Of a stretch of 64,000 nucleotides of DNA, positions 1 through 11,103 are shown piece by piece (position 1 is the first letter of the stretch; each line of letters starts with the position of its first letter). The DNA lies in assembly GCF_052324685.1 (NCBI RefSeq), contig NC_135212.1, positions 26,847,915 through 26,911,914 of the forward strand, in the 5' to 3' direction. The position numbers were made by a program, and so were the translations under genes. The DNA comes from Brachyhypopomus gauderio. Its lineage: Eukaryota; Chordata; Actinopteri; Gymnotiformes; Hypopomidae. Under the pieces are notes generated by a model, which saw only the letters and a list, made by a program, of their open reading frames with translations, ran no database searches and had not been told where the DNA came from.

Positions 1-600
1 TGTCTAGAATTATGATGCAAAGAATTTTCAAAGCGTTCTTTACAACTGGAAATCAAAAGCAGGTTATGTCAAATACATTGTGAATATTAAGATATTTTCA
101 ATTGTGTCAAAATAATTGTTCTTTCATATGTAAAGCTCTTTTGCATAATAAAGTTAGGTTCAGAACTATAAAAAACCAAGAACTTTTGGGTCTGTTTTTG
201 AGTGGGGGCTGGGGGTTCTGCATGTTTTTTGGCCTAATGGCTAGCCCTTGGGGAACCTAGTTGCTTCTAGGTTTTAGTTCATTTACTTTCAGTACTTTCC
301 TTCACAACCAAGTATAGTAATAAAATAGGTAAATGTACAGCATAGCCTTTTCTCCATCAATTGGTGTGATGATGGTTGGCCTTTAAGTCATGTACACAGA
401 CCTTTCACAGGTATGTGGTGTTTTCTTTTAGCATGGTCACATGTCCTGTTATTTTTGATTATGAATTTATTCAATGAATTGATTATGGCTCTGCAGCTTC
501 TAGCACTATATATCATTTGAGGAAATAGAGAAAGAGCAAATATACTTTTTTTTTTGCTTCTATGGCCCAGTTTTTACATACCCATAATTCAGCACACCTA
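1..600. other. Intergenic, no gene seen
   Basis: AT-rich sequence left of the Tc1-like element. I see no exon with convincing splice sites and no recognisable protein similarity. A T run lies near 546-555. The last two bases, TA, are the left flank of the transposon. Confidence 0.6.
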
Positions 601-2148
601 CAACCCCTGGCAAAAAGTATGGAATCACCGATCTGGGATAAGCACTCAGACATTTTATTCTGTAGAACAAACTCAGATCAAAAACATGATGCAATAATAA
701 GGTCATTACAAAGTGCAACTTGTTGGCTTTCAAAAACACTTAAGAAGAAGAAAAAAAAAAACCAAACTATTATTTAGTTGCACCACCTTTGACTTATAAC
801 GGATTACAGTCTGCAGTATGGACTTTGACAAACCGTATTCTTCATCAGTTTGGTGCCAACTCTCTTTGGTAGCAGTTGCCAGATCACCTTTGCAGGTCAG
901 AGCCTTCTTGTGGACCATTTTTCTCAATTTCCACCACAGGTTTCCAATTGGGTTGAGATCTGGACTATTTGCAGGCCATGACGTCGACTGAATGTGTCCT
1001 TCTCCAAGGAATGCCTTCACTGTTTTGCCCTATGGCACAATGCAGTCATTTTGGAAAATTATTTCATCATCTCAAAACATCTGTTCAATTGAAGAGATGA
1101 GAAAACTGTCAAATGTCAATGTAAACTTGTGTATTGATAGAAGAATTTACCACAATCATCTCCCCAGTGCCTTTGCCTGACATGCAGCCCCATATCAAGG
1201 ACTGTGGAAATTTGGTTGTTTTCTTCAGGCAGTCCTCTTTATAAAGGTCATTGGAATGGCACCAACAAAAGTTCCAGCATCATCACATTGTCCAATGCAG
1301 ATTCTTGACTCATCACTGAAGATAACTTTCATCCAGTCATCCACAGTCCATAGTTGCCTCTCCTTAGCCCACTGCAGTGTTGTTCTTTTCTGTTTAGGTG
1401 CCAATGATTGTTTTCAATTAGCTTTCCTGTATTGAAATCTCATTTCCTTCAGGCGATTTCTTACGGTTCGGTCACATACATTGGCTCCAGCTTCCTCCCA
1501 TTTATGCTTCATCTGTTTAGTTGTACTTTTTTGGTTTTCCAAGACAAATGACCTTAAGTTCTTTGTCGATGTTTTGAGGTCTTTCTTGGTCTACCAGTAC
1601 ATTTGGCTTTAACAACCATTCCATGCTGTTTGTATTTAGTCCATATCTTGGATACAGCTGACTGTGAACAGTCCACATCTTTAGCAACTATACATGAAGT
1701 GTTACCTTCTTCAAGAAGTTTCACAACCCTCTCTTTTGTTTCAAGAGACATTTCTCTTGTTGGAGTCATGGTTCTTGCCACACCACTTCGTCCAGCAGCC
1801 CTCCAAGGTGTCATGATTGAAGGTGTTTTTAACTGTAGACTAACGAGCAGATCTAATCTGAGGCAGGTGTCCATATAGGGAAAGGAAATTTGCTGGGTGT
1901 GTCCTTATTTTTTACCTCCAATTTCAGTGATTCCATATTTTTTTTCCCTGTGCTTACTCAATAAAAGTAACATTCACTTTGTTTCCACAATGTTTTTTTT
2001 TATTTCTTTTAGTTTCTGAAAGCCAACAAATTTCACTTTGTAATGACCTTATTATTGCATCATGTTTTTGATCCAAGTTTGTTCTACAGAATAAAATGTC
2101 TGAGTGCTCATCCCAGACTGGTGATTCCATACTTTTTGCCAGGGGTTG
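601..2148 (-). mobile_element. Decayed Tc1/mariner DNA transposon (about 1.55 kb)
   Basis: The two ends are long inverted repeats of about 140 bp. The left end starts CAACCCCTGGCAAAAAGT at 601 and the right end finishes with its reverse complement at 2148. Tc1/mariner elements duplicate TA; the left flank is TA (599-600) and the right flank is AA (2149-2150), so one base has probably mutated. The transposase lies on the minus strand. Its N-terminal helix-turn-helix part (1554-1874) includes ETKERVVKLLEEGNTS and the linker motif GRPRKTS. Its C-terminal part (730-1020) includes WPANSPDLNPI, typical of the catalytic region of Tc1 transposases. The two parts are in different frames with broken sequence between them, so no intact enzyme is encoded. 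Confidence 0.9.
730..1874 (-). pseudogene. Tc1-like transposase, frameshifted
   Basis: The reading frame begins near 1874 with a paired-like DNA-binding region (residues about 45-105 of the first open segment: MSLETKERVVKLLEEG, then SQSAVSKIWTKYKQHG, then GRPRKTS). It breaks near 1554. The last catalytic part resumes in another frame at about 1020 with SPDLNPIGNLWWKLRK. Intact Tc1 transposases are about 340 aa in one frame, so this copy is dead. Confidence 0.85.
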
Positions 2149-2690
2149 AAGAAAGACTGAAGCAAAGGCTGGTCTCACTCCTTATTCACTGATACAATAA
2201 ATAACCATATTTTGTAAACTAGAAGAACTCAGGAATATCTGTTACAGAAAATATGTTAAACCTCAGCCACAGAATCTCAACTCTGCAAGTCCACTTTTTA
2301 CTCATTTATAATTTCTGGGATTCTTGCATTATGAAATGCAGTTTATAAGATTTCAAATAAAATGCCATGCTGTAGCATAATTAATAAACTGGACATTTAT
2401 TAAAATATATATCTGATCAACCACACAAACTCAAATGATGTCATTGTTGTATTTACGTTACAGAATACTATTTTTAAGTTTTAGTTTATTATGGCTAAGG
2501 TGTGTATACAACACTGGCTATCAGTGACGACTAAATTAGGATGAATCTGTCCACCCCAAAAAACACATAAATCCAGGAGAACTGGAGAAATGTCCATGCT
2601 GTTTGTTTTTGGTCTCATTCACTTGACAGAAAAAGATTTGTAGTCCAGCTGCAGTACAGTGACCATCAGTCCACCCGAAGATGCATTTAC
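2149..2690. other. NIP7 3' flank / 3' UTR
   Basis: This lies between the transposon and the NIP7 stop codon. On the minus strand, AATAAA hexamers occur at 2485-2490 and 2396-2401, about 200 and 290 nt past the stop. Either could serve as the NIP7 polyadenylation signal. No other gene is seen. Confidence 0.6.
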
Positions 2691-3855
2691 TTAGGTCAGT
2701 GTATCCTCACTCCTGATATATTCTCCAATGTCAGCTTGGTGAAACACCACTATAGACATTGGATCAACTTTACGGCATTCCTGTGTGGTTTTTGCTGCGA
2801 CTCCAAAGCCCTGAAACAGATCAGATTAAAATGTTTCATGCATACCAAAACAAACACTGCTATACTGTATAATCGGTAATATATGAATTATGCCTCTTAC
2901 CAGTGGCACATCTGCCATTGAATAAATCACAACTCCTTGGTACTGTGCTGTGTTTTCTGTTATTCTACCAAGGCCTGACTTCATGACGTGGTTGCCATAT
3001 AGGAAAGACTGTTCTGCACCGGGCTTCACCCAGACTTTGTACTGTTGGAAAACACACGTCACACCTGGAAGCTATGATCCAACAGTGTTTCATTGTACTC
3101 CGTACATCTTTACATTAGACAAATCAATGTTCGTGTAATTGCTAGAATTATTAGACGATTTTTGCAATAATACAATGAAAGTGCAATAATACAATGAAAT
3201 ACCTTTGCGTATGGAGCGAGGAAGTCTAAGGCTGTGATATGTAGACGGAACTTCTGGGTCTTCGTGAACTTCCCGAAACACGTACCAATCGATACCAACT
3301 TGTCTCGAGATATATTTGTAGCCAATTTCAGCATCTTCTCACTAGTTTGACAAACATGAGAAGAATGCATAGTCAGCACCAACACCGAAATCCTTAAATG
3401 TCTTTCCTAAAAGCTATAACAAACTCGAGAAATACGGACGTCTATATGGTCAGAAAGATACACGTTTACCTAATATAGTACACACGATCATGATGAAGTC
3501 TGAAACAGTACGTCCCATCGGGTCTGTCAACGAGGAGTTTGATGTTCTCGCCGATGCTAAAAGAATGAAAGGCACACTGAAACTCACACAACAGCAAGGC
3601 GAATCACGTAAAAAGATCTAAGTAAAAGCATGACAGCCGCTTTTAAACCTATGAAACTGCTATGTAGAATTTACGCTTTGTTAGCAATTTGCTTACTAGC
3701 TCTAACGCCTAGAGCCACGTAGCTAGCGAACTGATCTAGCTACCTATATGGATAAATATAGACTTCATGGATCTATGGTGCTGACATGAGGATACCCACT
3801 ACTTGGAAAGCTTCTCAAACATCGTTTTTGTCTCCTCGTCTGTTAACGGACGCAT
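2691..3855 (-). CDS. nip7: 60S ribosome subunit biogenesis protein NIP7 homologue
   Basis: NIP7 is a nucleolar factor needed for 27S pre-rRNA processing and 60S subunit assembly. It binds RNA through a C-terminal PUA domain. There are five exons on the minus strand (5'->3' in gene order): 3855-3800, 3556-3470, 3341-3203, 3041-2901, 2810-2691. All introns are GT..AG and the frame is kept. The product is 180 aa, the same length as I recall for human NIP7. Recognisable segments are [16 protein letters not shown] at the start, [56 protein letters not shown] (PUA) and the C-terminus [19 protein letters not shown]. The ATG at 3853-3855 is 159 bp from the COG8 ATG on the other strand, so they probably share a promoter. 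No damage is seen. Confidence 0.97.
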
Positions 3856-4014
3856 TATAAATAATAATCACTAGCTACAAGCCAAAAACAGAAAACTGGT
3901 GAACCCACGTGGGAACGCAGTAACGCGACACGCCTGTCGCGGGATTATGACGCATGTTGCAGGATCATGACGTGTTCAGTCCCCCCCCCCCCCCCCCCCC
4001 GACGCAGAGGAAAG
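3856..4014. promoter_or_regulatory. Divergent NIP7/COG8 promoter region
   Basis: These 159 bp separate the two start codons, so both core promoters must lie here or overlap the 5' ends. Visible elements are a palindromic E-box CCCACGTGGG (3904-3913), two copies of an ATGACG core (CRE/ATF-like, near 3948 and 3967), CpG-rich sequence with CGCGAC and GTCGCGGG, and a 20-nt C run (3981-4000) just upstream of COG8. There is no clear TATA box. Factor binding is inferred. Confidence 0.7.
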
Positions 4015-6546
4015 ATGGCGGCCGTAGACGTGGAGGATGAGAGCATTTTAGTATCTATCTTTAAGGATAGCTTCCCTGAGAACTGGAGAGACAATCCAGA
4101 CTTTGCGACGTATTTGTCAGAATTAAGTTCATACGGAGTCGAAAAATTGAACCGAGAGCCAGAACGCCTGTCCGAGGACAGGGCGCAGATCCTGCAGCAG
4201 ACCCGAGAGCTGGCCTTCTCCAACTACAAGACCTTCATCCGCACAGCTGACTGCACGAAGGAGATTTATCAAGACTTTGGACGTGTAGAAAGCAGTTTAT
4301 CTAAACTCCTCGACAAGCTGCCGAGCTTTGGTGAAAAATGCAGGTTTGTCTAAAGGAAGTTCGATTTTTACTTCGCCTTTTATTTATCTAATTATTCATC
4401 ACGAGTTAGTTAACCTACACGTATTTCTCTTAAAAGATGTTTCATAAAGGAAGCGGAAGAGATTGGAGTCAGCCGGCGAATGAACAGTCTGACATTAAAT
4501 CGACACACCGAGATCTTGGAGATCCTTGAGATCCCGCAGCTCATGGACACCTGCGTCCGTAACGGCTACTACGAGGAGGCGCTGGAGCTGGCGGCGTACG
4601 TCAGGAGGATGGAGAAGAAACACTCTGCGCTTCCTGTCATCCAGGTACTGCTGTCGGATAAGTTACATTCTCAAACAATTCACCACCTCAATCATTTACC
4701 TAAAGATCGCTTTCAGCTTCAAGTTTTGTCTGGCGATTGTAAATCTGTTTTTGTACCATTTCATGTCTTCAAAGGGAATCGTGCATGAAGTTCGGCAGTC
4801 GGCACAGCTCATGCTGAACCAGCTCCTGCAGCAGCTGCGCAGTAACTCTCAGCTCCCCGTGTGTCTGCGCGTGATCGGATACCTGCGCAGAATGGATGTT
4901 TTTACAGAGGCAGAGTTGCGTGTGAAGTTCTTGCAAGCTCGGGGGAGTTGGATGCGCTCCATCCTAGTAGCTGTCCCTGAGGAGGATCCATATTTCCACA
5001 TTACCAAAACCATTGAAGCCTGCCGAGTCCATCTGTTCGACATCATTACTCAGTACCGCGCTATTTTCTCCGACGACGACCCCCTGTTGCCACCAGGGGG
5101 GCAGACTGTGAATGAGAGCGCTATCTTTCACGGCTGGGTGGTACAACAGGTCGCAGAGTTCCTGGAGACCTTGGATAAGGATCTTCAGCGTGGGGTGGGA
5201 AGCCGTTTAGACTCCCTGTTGGGTCAGTGCATGTATTTTGGTTTATCCTTCAGCCGTGTAGGGGCAGACTTCCGTGGGCAGCTTGCACCGATGTTTCAGA
5301 GGGTTGCCATGGACACGTTCCGCAAAGCTGTTAAAGAGGCCGTGGATAAGTTTCAAGAGGATATGAATTTATACACTCTCATTTCTCTCCCATCAATGCT
5401 TGGCAGCACGATACCACCTTTGGCTCCAAGTACTCAACCTGGGACTCTGCAGCCCCCGATGGCTCTGCTGGACTTCCCACCCCTGGCCTGCTTTCTGAAC
5501 AATGTTTTAACAGCCTTCAATGACCTGCGACTATGTTGCCCCATCGGCTTAGCTGAGGAAGTTACCAAATGTCTTGAAGATGCCCTCCTGAAGGTACAGA
5601 ACTTAGTGTTACATTTGCATTTATTAGTCTTATTTTTGGTACGCATCTTATGCTTGTTGGCATTTAATAACAACGTATATGAGCTTGGTAGACAATATCC
5701 TTACGCTCATATCAGGTCATGTGCTTTATTTTCCATTGACTTCCATTACCATTGCTTTACCTCTAACTTTCTTTGGGCCTTAACCTCAGATGTCTGGTCT
5801 GATGACCATGCTCTTTAATGACATTTCTTCAGATTAGTAACATGTATGCGTACCCATTTTGGTTTGCAGGAGTTGTTGGTGTCTATGGATATTTGTGAAG
5901 TGGTTTTATTTTTGCATTCAACAGGTGACCAAACTGATCCTAGTGTTCCACAGAGCTGAAGAATCCGCCTTCAGTAGTCGTGAGCAAGAGTTATTCATTC
6001 AGTTCTGCTGTGCGTTTGCCGAGGACATGGTGCCGTTCCTGAACCGATGCCTACAGGTTCTCTTCCCACCAGCTCAGCTTGCACAGATTCTGGGTAAATA
6101 TCTGTAAAGCTGCAAAGTATATTTACTCTAAAATGGTACTTTTGATTGAAGAATGTAACTGGGGATTTGTGATATTTTTAGGTATGCCAGCACCCCAAGT
6201 TCATAAATATGAAAACATTGGATGCATCAACGTGGACAACGTACTGGAGCCGTTGGAGTTTGTTTTGCCCAAGCGGGAGAACGACCCCCCGGTGGTGGAC
6301 CTATCTGTTGCCATGACTATGTTGTCTACAACTGAAGAAGCATCTCTACCTCCGACCGATCCTCCATCCTCTGAGAAAGAAGATGGAGCTGTAGAACCTG
6401 CACCAGCTCCCCATGTGCAGGATGCAGCAGGGTCAGAGTTCACGACACCTACCTTAACCCCAGCAGAACAAATGTCTGATGGAGAGGAAGACTTTGAGGA
6501 AGAGGCGTCTTTGATGAGCACCAATGTTGACAAACTGTTGGAATAA
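4015..6546 (+). CDS. cog8: Conserved oligomeric Golgi complex subunit 8
   Basis: COG8 (Dor1 family) is a lobe-B subunit of the COG tethering complex, which acts in intra-Golgi retrograde transport and glycosylation. There are five exons: 4015-4343, 4437-4644, 4775-5593, 5925-6093, 6182-6546. All have GT/AG sites and the frame is kept, giving 629 aa against about 612 in human. Conserved landmarks are [20 protein letters not shown] in exon 2, [20 protein letters not shown] and [20 protein letters not shown] in exon 3, and [19 protein letters not shown] in exon 4. The acidic, Pro/Glu-rich C-terminal tail (exon 5, from about residue 510) is weakly conserved in the family. I chose ATG 4015 because its context (AAAGATGGCGG) is strong and the protein aligns from there. 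An upstream in-frame ATG at 3967 would add 16 residues encoded through the C run. Confidence 0.97.
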
Positions 6547-7306
6547 CATGAAAGTGAATCATTGGTGTGGCTTCTCCAAAATTAACTTAGATGGAACACT
6601 ATTGGTCAAGTTTCTCAGACCTAGATTAGGCCTCTGTACTTAAACAAATTCCAGTGGTGGTTTATCATTAGCACTGCAGTTTTGTCCAAGACTAGGCTTA
6701 ATCCACTTCTGGGAAACCAGACCTACATTCACAGAAATTGAATAAGCCCTTCTCCTGCTTTGTCCTTCCATTCTTTGCTAAAAGTCAACGCCAGTTATGC
6801 TTTCTTTGGAATATGTTGTATATTTTTGATTAATATATTGTTTAATAGGGATAACTGTACACAGAAATATTTTTTGCTTGTATTTTATGATGGGCAGAGA
6901 TTAGATTTTTTACTTGGGAAAATATATGCACATACTGGTAACAAGATGTGATATTCATAATTTAAAAATTTCAAATCAAACATTCTGTATTCCTGCATTT
7001 ACCTGTCAAATGATCCATTTATTTATTCTAGTATGCTAAATACTACTGGTTCTTCAATGATTACTTACCATAAAAACATTGACACAATATTGCACATTTG
7101 CCTTTTATTTAGAAAGGGCAACACATGTTATAATGTAAACATACATTTAAAAGTTAACCTACATCCTTCCCCTAAAAGGCCTTTCTTTTTTGGGTCTTAA
7201 TAATATAATCATTTGAAAAACATGCTGAAATATTTATGTAAGAAAAAAAAAACTTTATTTTCCAAACGCAGCATCTTTCCATGACCAGAATATAGTCAGG
7301 AAACAT
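6547..7306. other. COG8/NOB1 convergent 3' regions
   Basis: The two genes face each other tail to tail across 760 bp. The sequence is AT-rich and presumably holds both 3' UTRs. A minus-strand AATAAA at 7254-7259, about 48 nt after the NOB1 stop, is the likely NOB1 polyadenylation signal. I see no classic signal that clearly ends COG8. No other gene is seen. Confidence 0.65.
7254..7259 (-). terminator. NOB1 polyadenylation signal AATAAA
   Basis: The plus strand reads TTTATT, so the minus strand has the canonical hexamer. It lies about 48 nt downstream of the NOB1 stop at 7307-7309, which implies a very short 3' UTR. Confidence 0.6.
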
Positions 7307-10300
7307 TCACTTTTTCTTCACAAACTTCTTGTGTGAAGCGTTGGGATTGGTGCGGCGTCTCCCTCCTCCGCTCTGGCCATCACGCAGGTGCAGGTTGGCT
7401 GATCTGCTGTAGACGTCGTGCTCCATGAACGGCGAGGTGCCTGCTAGGTAGTCTGGGTCAAATACATCAGTCTTCTGACGTGCCTTCCTAGACAGTCTCT
7501 GCTGTGGGAAAGGCTGATCCTCGACCAGCTGGGGATTGTTAGCATGTTTGCCCCCTTGTGGTAAAGGTAAGGAGTACTGCAGAGGAAATGGTGAAGAAAC
7601 CCTTCAGTATCTCCACTTGAACAGTAGAGGTACAAAAATCAATGAATTTGGGATTATCAATTTATTATAATCAAAAGTATTTCCATAATACTTCTAAAAT
7701 TTATTGTAATAAATAGTTCAGCTTACAATTTTAAAACTAAAAATCCCCTATATTCAACAACTTAAAGGACATCTGCTTGTTGACAGCAACATAAGAGCCA
7801 ACTGGAGGTGAGAAGTATGTGATTCTTGTTAATGTTAGCTATTCAAACAATTCATATGAAAATAAATAAAAGTGAAATCTGAGATGATGCACCTTTTTTT
7901 AAACAAGGAACTGTAATTGAATAAAATCAGATCAGGTAAAATATGGGCACCATAATGAATAGTGTCACATACTGGCAAAGTAAAAGCCCTAAGGTTTCAC
8001 CAACTACTGTGGGATTCGCTTTGGTGACTGATGGACCCGTCTCTCCGGTATAAAAGAAAAGGCTAAAGAACACTACATACCCTTTTGCCTTTAGGATTGA
8101 GCACTTTGGGGTTCCTGGAAAAGTGCATTTGCATACTGCCATCTTCCCTGAGACTCACAGCAATCTTCCTTAGTGTACTGTTGCCACAGTTTGGACAAAA
8201 GGTTTTATTCATATTTGTTGTGGTCCTGAGAGGGGGAAATAGAATAGTTTATAATTTAATAAATGAATGTACTAATTCATGCAAATAATGGTACAAGAAA
8301 GCTATAAACATACTGTCACCATCTTATCAGATCCACAGCTTTCACTGGAAATGACATATGCCTTATGAATGTTGCATATATTTGGTAATCATTTTTATAC
8401 CACTCACTTGAAACAGGCATGACAGCGTAGGATATAGTTTCTTGTCTGTTTGATTAACATTCCATTCACTGAGAGGACATTAAGACCAATCTGAATAAGA
8501 ACGTTCTGTTGGGAACAACAGCAAATGTTTGCTCAGAAGAGGAAGCAAAAACGCAAAGGTAATCATTCTTTTCATGGTTAACCAGTTCTATTTATAATTA
8601 TTTGTCTATATATTATGCCAATAGAACAATAGTGCTCTCGGGATCCAGTCATTACAGTTTCCCCATAACTCTAGGTCATCTGCACTTCACACACTCTCCG
8701 AAGTAGACTTGGATGATTCATACATAGGATGTATAAATGATTATTTCAAGTTGTGTGAAGCCCCGTTTACGTCTGGTTGGAAAATTATTCCTGTGATTAG
8801 TACTATCTAGTACTAACATCTGCGTGCTATTAGCGATTGTACCGAGAAAAAAAAATTAAAGATAATTCTAAAGGGATTGTTTACATGACATACCTGCATG
8901 GCAAAGTCTGTGGTAACACAGCCCACTTTGACATCTGCTGACTGCTGGCAATTTCCAACTTCCATCTGGACTTGTTTGATATTACCAGGAGTGATCCAAC
9001 CTCCACCATCATCCTCTTCGTCATTCTCCTCTTCGTCTTCCACCTCCTTCTCCACACCATAATTTTCTCCCCCCTCTTCTAATACAGTTTGAGATACTGT
9101 TTTCTGACTATCACCTGACAGGTCAACAGACTGCAGTTTATCGGTAACCACAACTGTGTCTGCACCCTATAGTAGATAAATAGATTCAGTGTTTAAAACT
9201 GTTCATTTTCACCATGACCAAAAGGTTTACAAAGTTGTTAATAAAGTGAGAGCAAAGTGACATTGACAGCAGTCAGGATCCACAAGATGTCCTCACCAGC
9301 AGTTCCAGTAGATCAGCCTCAACGCTGGGCAGAGGCGTCCTCCAGAACTGGAAGCTGTTGAACTCTGAGCTCTCAGCAGTCTGAGGTTCAGGTGACACTC
9401 TAGGATTCTGAACATCAGCATCTGGACATTTTGAGGATTTCTGGTGTTGGGTTAAAGAAAGGAATTAATGTGTTACTCAGTAAATATGCTCTCCATATGT
9501 AACCACATGCATACTGTATTTCCCAAAAAGCAATGAAACACAGAGAATCATCACTGAATGGTAGAGTGTTACATTCTGAATTCATTCTCCCTCACTTTAA
9601 GATGATCTTAACACTAAAAGCTTTTGAAAGACTGGGCCCTGTTAAGCTGAATAAGTGTTTGAGATGCAGATGCACCCTTCTGAAGAAATGCAAACATATT
9701 CTGTATTATCATGTGGGCATGCTGGTCCCGTCATGAGCCAGCATATTCAGTAAGTGCGCCCAATTATTTACCCTTTGTTTTGCTTTCAAGAAAAACGACT
9801 CAGCAAAATCTGTTCCAAATCAACAAATGTTTCATACAAAATGCATATGACCTATGTCTGAGACAGTATGTGTACATATGGCCATTGAAGTATGAAAATA
9901 CAAAAACTGATGACAGAACAGGCAGCTGGTGAGTTGATTACTCACTTTAGAGGGAAGGTGGAAACCAGCAATGTCAAGTGGAGATTCTGGATGTCTCTGT
10001 GTGCTGCGTACTTCAACCTAAAGTTTATGTTAAGACATTCTCCAATAAGTCAAACAACACATTTTTTATGCAAGTATTACTTTAAACTAAACCTAATGCA
10101 ACAACACCTGTACAGCAGGCTCTTTTTTCAGGTGAGCAGCTCCAACATTCTCCAATTCCAGTTGGTAGGTTAAAGCCAAGACCTTAATGTCTGTTGCTGA
10201 AAGACTGGGGTAGTCTCCTGTCTTTTTCGAAAACTCGGTAACTGCAAATTAGTAAACAAAGACAGTGTTATAGTGTATACATAAGTATGATCAGATAGAT

Positions 10301-11004
10301 CATATATACGTACGATCCTGCACAGGCATTTACAGTAACCAGTTAATTTACAGTACAAAGGAGAGGAATAACGCACACGCAAACCTGGAAAGTGGAAAAT
10401 GCCACAGTAGGCCAGTTTGTTTGCGTTGAGATGGGCACTCACCGAATCGTACGTGTTCTGGAAAGGGTTCTTTGAAATTGAGTTTGTACGGTAAGAAGGC
10501 CAGGTTCTTTTTTGTTTGTTTATCCCGAATTTCATTCACGACATCGTTGAGAGAATAGATATTTTCCCCAATTTCCTAAACAGACACAATAATAAGTCAA
10601 GAGTACAAGCACGTACGTATATTCTTCAACATGTTTTTGTTAAGAGGGACGTTAACGTTCATTGCATATGCTAATTTAAAACAAAGTGACATAAATCCCA
10701 AATTATATTTTGGGATAATAATGTCAAAATACTCGCTGGCTGATTTTTACATCATAATGAAAAGCTAGTAGAGCTAGCATTAACTAGCGGTAGTACATCA
10801 CAGCATAACGTCATCGCTGATACCAAAAAGTACCTTTCACGCTAAAATGGAATCGCCATTTGACCGTGAGCAGTTAGTTTAGCATGTCACAGTTTAATCC
10901 AACCTACTATTATCGGTATCACCTTTGAAACTTACATGTAAAGGAGCTTTTTTTAAAAAAGCTCCAGCATCAGCAACAACATGTTGGACCCTGGTGGCTG
11001 CCAT
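7307..11004 (-). CDS. nob1: RNA-binding endonuclease NOB1 (20S pre-rRNA site D)
   Basis: NOB1 is the PIN-domain nuclease that cleaves the 3' end of 18S rRNA in cytoplasmic pre-40S particles. There are nine exons in gene order: 11004-10936, 10575-10443, 10241-10108, 10017-9946, 9440-9297, 9166-8894, 8505-8408, 8225-8081, 7576-7307. The product is 445 aa (human about 412). The PIN domain covers roughly residues 1-115; VVADAGAF holds the first catalytic Asp (D12), and SATDIKVLALTYQLE follows. A less conserved acidic linker precedes GGGWITPGNIKQ. The zinc ribbon has Cys pairs at about 304/307 (RCHACF) and 319/322 (FCPNCG). The basic tail ends NPNASHKKFVKKK. It starts 99 bp from WDR59 on the opposite strand. 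No defects are seen. Confidence 0.97.
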
Positions 11005-11103
11005 CTTGAACACAGCGAACGTGTCTATCAGGCGAGGAACACGTAAATCTCGCGAGAACATGCAGATCTCGTGATGTCATTTGTTGACGTTTGGGGGAGA
11101 AAC
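11005..11103. promoter_or_regulatory. Divergent NOB1/WDR59 promoter with TCTCGCGAGA
   Basis: Only 99 bp separate the two start codons. The gap holds a perfect 10-bp palindrome TCTCGCGAGA at 11048-11057, a known element of TATA-less and often bidirectional vertebrate promoters of housekeeping genes. It also has CRE-like pieces (GATGTCAT, TTGACGT) at about 11072-11090. No TATA box is visible. Shared bidirectional transcription is inferred from layout and motif. Confidence 0.8.

Noticed and set aside
4526-5818. A continuous 430-codon frame in COG8
   Set aside because: Its first part is the wrong frame of exon 2 and the intron. Only 4775-5593 is coding, as exon 3, and the segment after 5593 is intron.
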